This document shows positions 56,228 through 64,000 of a DNA stretch of 64,000 nucleotides, piece by piece. Within the stretch, counting starts at the first letter, position 1. The number at the start of each line of letters is the position of its first letter. The notes below the pieces were generated by a model. The model searched no databases. It saw nothing but the letters and a program-made list of their open reading frames with translations, and was not told where the DNA came from. Location of the stretch: contig NC_063995.1 of the NCBI RefSeq assembly GCF_932276165.1, positions 7,316,001 to 7,380,000 of the forward strand, given 5' to 3'. A program made the translations under genes and the position numbers. This DNA comes from Plutella xylostella. Its lineage: Eukaryota > Arthropoda > Insecta > Lepidoptera > Plutellidae.

Positions 56228-59200
56228 ATGGGTAATACAGAGAGTAACGTGACGAGTGGTGTGAAGAAGCAGGCGGGAACTTCGCTGCAGAAGTTGTATA
56301 AACTGATTGACCTGAAAGGTAAGTTTCTATGACTGAATGTGTTATCATCAAGTGTAAGTTAAGTGAAGTAGGTAATTACATAATTATATTATCTGATTTA
56401 CGTAGATATTATATCTCACAGTACATCTAGTTCTACCTACATCTACTAAAAAGAAAGAATAAAACTACTGACTAACTTCTATCCAGCGCTGAACCCTGCA
56501 AAAAAGAATAAAGTATTTATAAATATCTGTATTCCCCAGGTGGAGGTCTATTGGTAGACATGATGAAGAGAGCAGTGCAGAACAAGCAGTACGCAGAAAT
56601 AGACCACGCGATCAAAACCAAAGTGGAGCCCTTTCTGTACAACAAGGGAAAGGGGAAATACATCCCCATATCACATCTTGTGCTGTTGAGGAATAAAGAA
56701 AGACCTAGGCATAAACTGGTAAGATTGTTTAGAAATGTGTGTACCTCTAGGTACTCAAGACTTCACTAACATTTAATTATTAGCAGATCGTTTTATGCCA
56801 TAAATGCGCTTTGATACGCCTACGATTAAAATTAATAACGCACGGGCTACGAGGATAGAGTTATTAGCTGTTACAAAAAAAATTGTAGGTGACTGAAGTA
56901 AATGAGTATACTTTCGTGATACTTTGCATTAAACTTTGGTTTTAAAAAAGCTTACTCCTACTCCTCACACTAATTATTATCACTACCTAACCTACCTACT
57001 TTTTACAAAGTGGTAATGATCTGAAACTCCCCACTATCTAAATGATTTATCATTTTCCTTTTCAATGTAAAACTGAAATAAAGAGCGTTATGTTTTGTTT
57101 TTTTTTCATAAACACGTAGTTTACAACCTTCTAATTAGCTTACAGCAACCTACCCCTAAACCTCATATATTATGTACTTGCAGTTGCCCCCTCTCCGGGG
57201 CTTCGAGAACCCGGACGAAGAGTTCGACGTGGACAAGGACTGGCCCGAGGTGTCGCAGGAGGAATACGACGCCAACCCCTCAGCCTATCGGGAACTGTGC
57301 TGGGACCTCAAGGTACAGACACACATACTCACACCTTGTACTAATGTACTCCCTTGCGGGGTAGGCAGAGGTGCATTGCTGCACCCACTTTTCGCCAGAG
57401 TGTTATGTTGGTCCCAATGGCAATGTAATAGGGGGCCTATTGCCATTTTACGGGCACATCCAAGACCCGAGAACAAATATCAGTACAGTCAGCTACGTAA
57501 GTAGCTATACACTTTTATACCCTGTCAAAATCACAAACTGCCTGTTCATCCATTGACGGTTCCATATGTAGGTAGTTTGACAAGGTAAAAAAGTGTATAC
57601 AGCTGACCGTACAACATGCCGTTGATAAAGAAACAATATGAAAATGGCGGGAGATTAAAAATAAGTTGGAGTAGGAAGCTTAGGAGTATTCTCAGTCATA
57701 CGAATAGGACGAGTAGCATGAGCCCATGACATTTATTTATTTATTTATTTATTTATTATTAAAGATACACCAACAGCATACATATTATTACAGTCTTTAA
57801 AAGATATGTTGTAAGGTCTTACATCTAATACGATATGCCAGTTACAGGCGTATACAACATTATTAAAATCAACAAACCTTAAAAGTAATAAAATTAAAAT
57901 TTTATAACAAAATTAAAATATTGACAATAGAATTCAAATGTAAATATTAACAAATATTGTAAATTCGTTAATTAAAATTACTAATACTGAAATTAACTTA
58001 TACTGAAAATAGTTGCAGTGTTCCACTTTGGAACTTGGGTAAACTGTCACTAAAGATATCTATGTTCGGAAGCTTAGTACTAATTTCATTGTACTCCTGG
58101 CAGATTCTGTTCATTGGGGCGTGCAGACCAGTGTTTGTTTTGGACGTATGGATATGAAATATTTTGTTGATTGGTTTTCTAGGAAGATTATAAGGCACTG
58201 ATAGATGAATTTTTTCGGAAAGATGAATACAGCTAATTTGATTTGAAATAAGTTTGTGTAAAAATACTAAATCCTGTAAAATACGGCGGTTACGCAGCGT
58301 GTTCATGTTGAAGAAGTTTAGACGCTGGTCATAGGTGTTCCTGTGCGATATCCCAGTAGAAGTGAATGCCAAGTATCTGGTGAATGCCCTTTGTATACTT
58401 TCAATCCTCTGAGAGTGTACCGTATAGTGAGGGCTCCACGCCGCGCTGGCGAACTCCAGGTGACTGCGGACTAGCGCGTTGTACAAAAGTATTTTAGTTG
58501 TGCTATTATGGAAGTCCCTTGAATTTCTCTTTAGAAACCCTAGCATTTGAGCGGCTTTCTTAACAATATTATCATAATGAGAAATGAAACTAAGTTTGCT
58601 ATCAATGATGACACCGAGATCTCTAATTTCACTTGTTTCTGTTAGTTGACTATTGCCTATAGTGTAAGAAGATGTAAGAGGACATTTCTTTTTTGTAAAT
58701 TTGATGAAGTAGCATTTACTAACGTTTATTGACATAATGGTTAAGATCGCACCAGTCTTTAATATTGTTTAGATCTTCTTGAATAAGTTTGACATCTGTG
58801 ATGGAGTTAACGGCTTTATAAATTTTTAGATCGTCAGCAAAAAAGGAGAAATGACAATGTTTTATGTTAGTGGTAAGATCGTTTATAAATATTAGGAATA
58901 AAAGAGGGCCCAAGTGCGATCCTTGAGGAACACCGGATTTAGCATGATAAGGTTTAGAGTCGAAGCCATTCACTGACACTATTTGAGGTCTGTTTGATAG
59001 GTAGGACTCAAACCACCTCAGTAACTTTCCGCTAAAGCCGACAGATTTTAACTTACGAATTAGTAATGTGTGATCCACCATGTCAAACGCCTTGGAAAAG
59101 TCAGTATAAATGGCGTCTACCTCTTTGCCTTTATCAATTTCATACGATATATCTGTAATAAAGTTAACAAGATTAGTTTGTACAGAGCGGCCTTTTATAA

Positions 59201-60355
59201 ATCCATGCTGATAATCGGACAATATTTTAGTTATCTGAGGAGAAAAAACATCGAGTAACAGGGATTCGAAGAGCTTAGAGAAACAAGATAAAATAGAAAT
59301 AGGGCGATAGTTCTTAACTTCTGCATCATTACCGTTTTTAAAAATTGGTACAATTCTTGCATTCTTCCACTCGTCTGGAAATTTCCCATCCAAAAAAGAG
59401 AGGTTAACAATCAGGACCAGTGGTAAGGCAAGCAATAATCCACAACGTTTAATAAAAATAGGTGGTACACCATCAGGACCCGCGCCTTTATAAATATTAA
59501 GCATTTTTATTTTTTTGCATATATCTGACTCTCTGAAACTGATGCGGTTGAAGCATATTGAGTTATTATCAGGATTTGATGATATATAATTGATGATACT
59601 TGGATTTCTGGCACTGCCGGTTACTTCACTATAGATAGATGAGAATTGATCTGCAAATAAGTTAGCGATTTCTGGTCCTGTGTTGGCAGATGTGTTATTC
59701 ATTTTCATTTCAGAGGGGAGGGTCGATTTATTTTTACGTTTATCTTTTATGAACTTCCAAAAGGTTATTAAATATAGGTATAGTGCGACAAACTTATCTG
59801 TTCCGGTGAGAGCGAACTAAATTGATCCATATCTCATTATTTACTAATGAATTATATATTGATATAGATTAGATAGGTTTATTGAAACCAGAAGAGCGAA
59901 TTACCACTACTGGCAAACTTAAAATCTTATAAAATGAAGTAATATTACACATTTACGTGAGCTGTCACCGGAACAGATAAGTTTGTGGCACTGTAGTTAT
60001 GTTCTCATTGATCTACTGCATTCATCATCTGTCATTTGTTTCCTCTTAGTGGCCATTTTGCATTGTAAAGTTTTTAGTTAGAATTTATTTGGATAGCGGT
60101 AGCGTGAGGAAGGAGTATCATATTATTCATATTCATGACCCTCTTTATCAGTAGACAATTATATCCAGAAACAAAAGACTATTGCCTGCTATCGATGATG
60201 ATGAATATTTCCTCAGGAGCGCGGAGCAGTAGGCGAAACGATCCTGCACCTGTGTCTACTGAACGCCACGTCGCTCCTAGCAGACCTCGCCAAGCGCCTG
60301 CTGCGCTTCTACCCCAAGCTCATCAACGAGATCTACATGAGCGATGAGTACTATG
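56228..60355 (+). CDS. nan: TRPV channel, probably Nanchung (5' part)
   Basis: Exons at 56228-56318, 56540-56718, 57184-57312 and 60217-60355, in phase; 179 codons plus one base. The protein continues past the window. The N-terminus MGNTESNVTS is a good myristoylation-type start. It is followed by LDLKGGGLLVDMMKRAVQNKQYAEID, an acidic linker (NPDEEFDVDKDWPEV), and ERGAVGETILHLCLLNATSLLADLAKRLLRFYPKLINEIYMSDEYYG, where ankyrin-type helices begin. This matches insect TRPV subunits. The GETILHLCLLN pattern suits Nanchung better than its partner Inactive, but that is from memory of the families. In insects Nanchung and Inactive form a heteromeric channel in chordotonal (hearing and stretch) neurons. 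The remaining ankyrin repeats and the pore are outside the window. Confidence 0.78.
57316..57481 (-). mobile_element. tRNA-derived SINE body, minus strand, in TRPV intron 3
   Basis: Reverse complement of the body of the SINE at 24697-24962, including 'gtactcccttgcggggtagg' and 'tttcgccagagtgttatgtt' on the plus strand. The tRNA-like head is missing. It starts only a few bases after the exon 3 donor. Confidence 0.82.
57725..59720 (-). mobile_element. 5'-truncated non-LTR retrotransposon with frameshifted reverse transcriptase, minus strand
   Basis: On the minus strand a frame from 59708 to 58719 covers the reverse transcriptase fingers and palm: YKGAGPDGVPP, NYRPISILSCFSKLFE, HGFIKGRS, the Asp in AIYTDFSKAFDMVDH, SGVPQGSHLGPLLFLIFINDL, and FADDLKIY. 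A second frame, 58735-57998, holds the thumb and C-terminal part (RDLGVIIDSKLSF, LVRSHLEFASAAWSP). The frames overlap by 17 bp, and the RT passes from one to the other at about 58735, so one frameshift has broken the protein. The 3' tail on the plus strand is a TTTA run at 57731-57759. The endonuclease is missing. It lies in TRPV intron 3. Confidence 0.9.
59779..59996. mobile_element. TIR mini-element
   Basis: About 218 bp. Left end TATAGTGCGACAAACTTATC, continuing TGTTCCGGTGAGAGC. The right end is its near reverse complement, GATAAGTTTGTGGCACTGTA, preceded by GCTGTCACCGGAACA. It lies directly behind the 5' end of the LINE fragment. No coding region. Confidence 0.85.
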
Positions 60356-60599
60356 GTATGAGTCACAAAAATAAAGAAAGAGTGGGAAAATGGCGGTCGT
60401 TACGTATATGGGAGTTGGAAGGAGGATTAATTAGCCTACGACTGTAACGAGAAAGTAGTGCGTTCATCATTTTCATATTGTTTCTTTATTCACGTTTTCA
60501 TTATTATAATATTATGGTCATAAACAGTTCTAATTCTACTGTTTAGTATGGGCATAGAATAAGCATGGGAGGAAACGATAGATGGGTCACGGACCCATA

Positions 60600-60800
60600 T
60601 CATCATCACGACCCATTACGTCCCCACTGCTGGGGCACGGGCACCCATTGGTGGACCCCGCACAAGCAAGCTTGTGCTGAGAGAGTTGTCGGGTAAGTGG
60701 GCAACCCGACTGTCAGATGTTTTCAAGCCGCCCGAAGGCCTCTGACTAGGCTTAACGACTGCTACCGAAGCAGCAACCGGGACCCACAGCTTAAGGGGAT
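60600..60800. repeat. Lepidopteran dispersed repeat
   Basis: Contains 'cgtccccactgctggggcac' (also at 22136 and 48580), then 'gactaggcttaacgactgct' and 'accgaagcagcaaccgggac'. It is of the type found many times in moth genomes. Non-coding. Confidence 0.6.
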
Positions 60801-62234
60801 CCCTAAAGCTAAAATGCTAAAGTCGGCTTGATATACTTGATTAGATTGGAAAAACGGTGGCTTCTATCACATTGATAAAAATATATTTTGTAGCAGAGGG
60901 TATACTGAACATGTTAGTTGCTTATAAATTGGTGCAGGATTATAATAAGTATGTTAAAAAAAATTGCAAACACACCATGTCTTTTGCCATTTTTTGACTT
61001 ATTATGAAAAAACCCTCGAAATCAGAGGGCCCATTTTCATGGAATCTTATATGTATGTGTAGGTAATTAAATTCTTAACAAAGTTACCTTAAAGAGTTGG
61101 ATTTAATGGACCAGAAGTCAACTTTTTTTGCAAAAAACTAATAAATTCCGGTTTAAAAATGATGACACCGTGACAGATTTCAGATTTCTTCAGTCGTCGC
61201 CCTGGTGGCGGCCTGTTAGGAGCGATACCCACGCCATTTTATTTTTTATCAAATATTTCACAAAAACTGATTAAATCAACAAATTATGACTACAAGTATT
61301 ATAATACATATGCATTTGCTATGGAAAGTTAATTTTCTAATCATTTTAGATGCAGAAAAGCCGAAAATTCTTAGAAAACATTTCGCCTTTTCGATTTGTT
61401 TACATTTTTTACTATAGAGTTACAGATGCATAGATAAAGGTAAACATTGCACATAATGACACTCATTAGATTCTCCGAATAAGAACTATACGGTCAATGC
61501 AGTATGCCAAAGCGCGAGCCTGTTTATATTCTGAGGGGTAATTTATTTTATTTTAACGGTTGTGTATGGTAGGTAAGCTACACAATATACAGGGTGTTGA
61601 AAAGTAAGTTCATAATTTGTTTTATTTGAAACCAAAAACCGTAGTTAATTAAAAATATATATATTTTAAGATGTGGTAGTCTGTACACTACAGGTTGTTA
61701 AAAATAAGTAAGTATTTTTAAAAATTGAAGATCTAAAATTTACATAATTTTTTAAATCTATTTAACAAGCTTTGCAAAAAAGCGGTTAAGTGCGACTGTA
61801 TCTCGCCATGAAAAAAATGAAATGTTTACTGTAGCTATGAATTTTATGCGTTACAAGTGGAATAAAATACCGCATAATATTATGTACAACTATGTAAGAG
61901 CCTAGTTTAAAAAAAAAAACTCATAAGAAAATATTAAATACACAGGTTTTTTAACCCCTGAAGGAAATAGAGGGGTGTTATAAGTTTAAAGTAAGGGCTG
62001 AATTTTTTTTTTAAAATAGGGTGATAGGTAATGTATATTTTTAATGATTTTTTCAAATAGATAAATGTTATACCATTTTTAAATTGCCATAAAATTACCT
62101 ATAGTTATAGTTATAGAAAAGGGCAGGGCTACCAGTGCCCATTCGCCACTGCAACCTAAAAGATCTATAAATTATGACTCCCCATGCCGAGTCTCACTCT
62201 ACAGGCCCAGGTCTTTTATAAACCTGATATTACC

Positions 62235-62497
62235 TATACAGGATGTTGCAAAAAGGGTATACTGTGCCGAAAGGGTTTGACTCAGGGGTTATTCTGAACA
62301 ACTTTTGTTCTCCAAGTTTTGGAAATTCTCGAAAAATAAATTCGGTCTCTATAGTAAAAAGTCACGTGATCGAATAAGTTTCTATGTAAAAGGTTTTGTT
62401 ACGTGAATTTTCAAAATTGTAGAAGAAAAGTGGATCAGAATGGCACCTAAATCCACTTTTGGCTAAGCTTTATACCCTTTTTTCAATACCTTGTATA
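62235..62497. mobile_element. TIR mini-element
   Basis: 263 bp with left end TATACAGGATGTTGCAAAAA followed by GGGTATA, and right end TATACCCTTTTTTCAATACC followed by TTGTATA. It has imperfect inverted repeats of about 27 bp. No coding region. A related single end is seen at 61588 (tatacagggtgttg). Confidence 0.75.
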
Positions 62498-63114
62498 AAA
62501 TATCGTCAGCGTCACCTTAGATCGTAATCATCGTAACTCCTCGTGACCAAATTTTAGAGGAGACAAAAATACTGTTTTATTTGTAGTTCTAGTTGGCATA
62601 CTACCCACCTAAAGTTTTTTTTTAACTAGCCTAAAAATGATTTGTTTAGACAGTCTATCTTCCTGTTCAACCGCAGCCTGAGTGCCAGTGACTCAATGAC
62701 TGAAAGGAGGCCATTAGTGCTCCTAAATAAATAAAGCAGGCCTGTAGATTATCTTTCAGTGTACCGACACATCTGATTGCTGTAAGAGCCTGATAAGCTC
62801 TTCGAACGAGTCATACCTCTGTGGTGGTACGGTTTCGACTTTTCGGACAGTCAGTTTGGCATCCGAAATGCGGATTCGAATAGTGGGTACAATACTTTGC
62901 GTTCGTTCACTGTCGGAGCAGGATAAGAACCACGGGCGAGTTGTTGCGCTGGCTGTTTGCTTAAAAATAGTAACCGCGTTCAACTCTATCCCCTAGAGGG
63001 CGAACCTTTAGGGCGGCTCTTGTATACCATCACTTGTCTTCTTATCTGCAGAAAATTGACAGAGGTCATACGTGTCTAACAAGTACATTAAGGATGCGAA
63101 AAGAGAGGGTTTGT

Positions 63115-63600
63115 TTTCACTGAAGAAATTCAGTTGCGGAGTTCCACAGCGGTAGGTCTTGGACCCCTCTGCTGTGGAACTTGGCATACAACGCGGTCCT
63201 GCAAATCAAGCTCGCAAACGGCGTTAGCACAGTGCATTTTTCTAATGTCACACAGGTCGTGAGGTAGGCTGAGAGCCTCCTTCGGGGATGACATCCCAAT
63301 GATTCATTACGAAAAAATTGCTGCCGCTGTGCTCGCCATGCAGTGCATGGGCTACTTCCGAATCTGGGGGGCTGTTGCAAAGGAGTCCGTTGCCTCTATA
63401 CGGTACGGGTTCCGTGCGATCTATGATCCTTCCGGGAGCACCTGTCTTGTCAAGTCGAAGAGAATGGCTCGTATTCGACGCAACCTGCAGTACTGGTGGG
63501 ATTGGTTGGAGGACAGGACAGCAGGAAGCTGCAGCAGCCGTCATGCTGTGATTCGACGCATAGATGCAAAAAAAAGTTGAAAGTAACTTCATGTTAATAA
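63115..63600 (+). mobile_element. Degraded reverse transcriptase fragment (R1-like LINE)
   Basis: On the plus strand the reading CGVPQ is followed by a stop and a frameshift, then LWNLAYNAVLQIKLANGVST. This is the 'GVPQGSxxGPxLWN' block of R1-clade reverse transcriptases in decayed form. A later frame (63299-63580) may hold the C-terminal part, and ends in an A-rich stretch near 63569-63578. It is a dead copy; boundaries are rough. Confidence 0.55.
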
Positions 63601-64000
63601 AATATTAGATCTTAATTTAACAACATAACATTGCAAAAAAAAATTAACATTGTTGAGTATGTTATTGTAATTTACTAAAGTAGTAATAAAAACAAAGGCT
63701 TATTGCATAGTTTTCGTTCACGTTCGCCTACATCGCACGTTGTATATGAGAATAAAGGGTATAATTACTAAGTTTTCTTGTTTAAAAATCACGGTTTGGG
63801 GTTTAGAGGAAAACAAATGGTAAAATGCGGAATACAGTTTTTTTTTCGAATAAAGAGGAAAACATGTGAATTCAAAAAACGTTTCTATTGACACCAAAGA
63901 GTACTTTTCGCCGAGAAAAGTGGAGTTACAATGTTTGCGATCTAAAGTGATGATAGAACTAGAACTTATTTTTTCAGTTCACCTGCTGTTGAGTGAAATC

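Larger units (their letters stand above)
60356..64000. other. Start of a long TRPV intron, non-coding with repeat fragments
   Basis: No further TRPV exon is found to the end of the window, so intron 4 is at least 3.6 kb. The stretch 60820-62230 is AT-rich with poly-A and poly-T runs and no supported feature. The frame at 62983-62756 (minus, 75 aa) has no recognised family features. Repeats within are listed separately. Confidence 0.55.

Noticed and set aside
62756..62983. 75-aa minus-strand frame as a gene
   Set aside because: No recognisable motif, no splice partner, and it lies in a region of decayed repeats.
63971..64000. Possible next TRPV exon at the very end (after ttttttcag)
   Set aside because: Phase would allow it, but the eight residues visible (VHLLLSEI) do not match the expected ankyrin sequence after DEYYG, and too little is visible.

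Overview
The window looks like the genome of a moth or butterfly (Lepidoptera). It holds short, GC-rich, intron-split animal genes in AT-rich DNA, and the introns carry lepidopteran tRNA-derived SINEs, a Jockey-clade LINE and many small inverted-repeat (TIR) elements. I see no prokaryotic gene layout, no CRISPR array and no functional tRNA or rRNA gene. Gene models were built by hand from splice signals and reading phase, and every intron junction listed keeps frame.

Layout: (1) 284-3621 (+) is the 3' part of a retinol-dehydrogenase-like short-chain dehydrogenase. (2) 6235-7319 (-) is a two-exon mitochondrial carrier of the SLC25A51 (NAD+ transporter) type. (3) 8005-10526 holds remains of non-LTR retrotransposons. 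(4) 10723-29558 (+) is Integrator subunit 4 (IntS4), 16 exons, 946 aa, with a 4.1-kb Jockey-type element with target-site duplications in intron 3. (5) 31104-31891 (-) is an SRA1-like gene, head to head with SDF2 at 32236-33267 (+); 344 bp separate the two start codons. (6) 34570-39859 (-) is Polo kinase, 10 exons, 565 aa, tail to tail with SDF2. (7) 42590-49298 (+) is a secreted pancreatic-lipase-family protein, 483 aa. (8) 49753-55856 (+) is a pickpocket-type DEG/ENaC channel, 450 aa. (9) 56228-60355 (+) is the 5' part of a TRPV channel, probably Nanchung. It continues beyond the window.

The most unusual feature is a repeated pattern in IntS4 and the pickpocket gene. The 3' part of an exon, together with its splice donor and the start of the intron, has been tandemly duplicated. 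I see this at IntS4 exons 5, 6, 12 (a 117-bp array with about ten donor junctions), 14, 15 and 16 (here the stop codon instead of a donor), and at the seventh reading block of the pickpocket gene. Where copies can be compared by eye, almost all base differences are silent. Two of these duplications carry the same TIR mini-element next to the copied exon. The other genes in the window do not show the pattern. This could be real structural evolution, unequal exchange between divergent alleles, or partly an assembly effect; long reads would decide.

The genes do not form an operon or pathway. They are ordinary, independent animal genes: RNA processing, mitosis, ER folding, NAD+ import, lipid and retinoid metabolism, and two sensory ion channels side by side.
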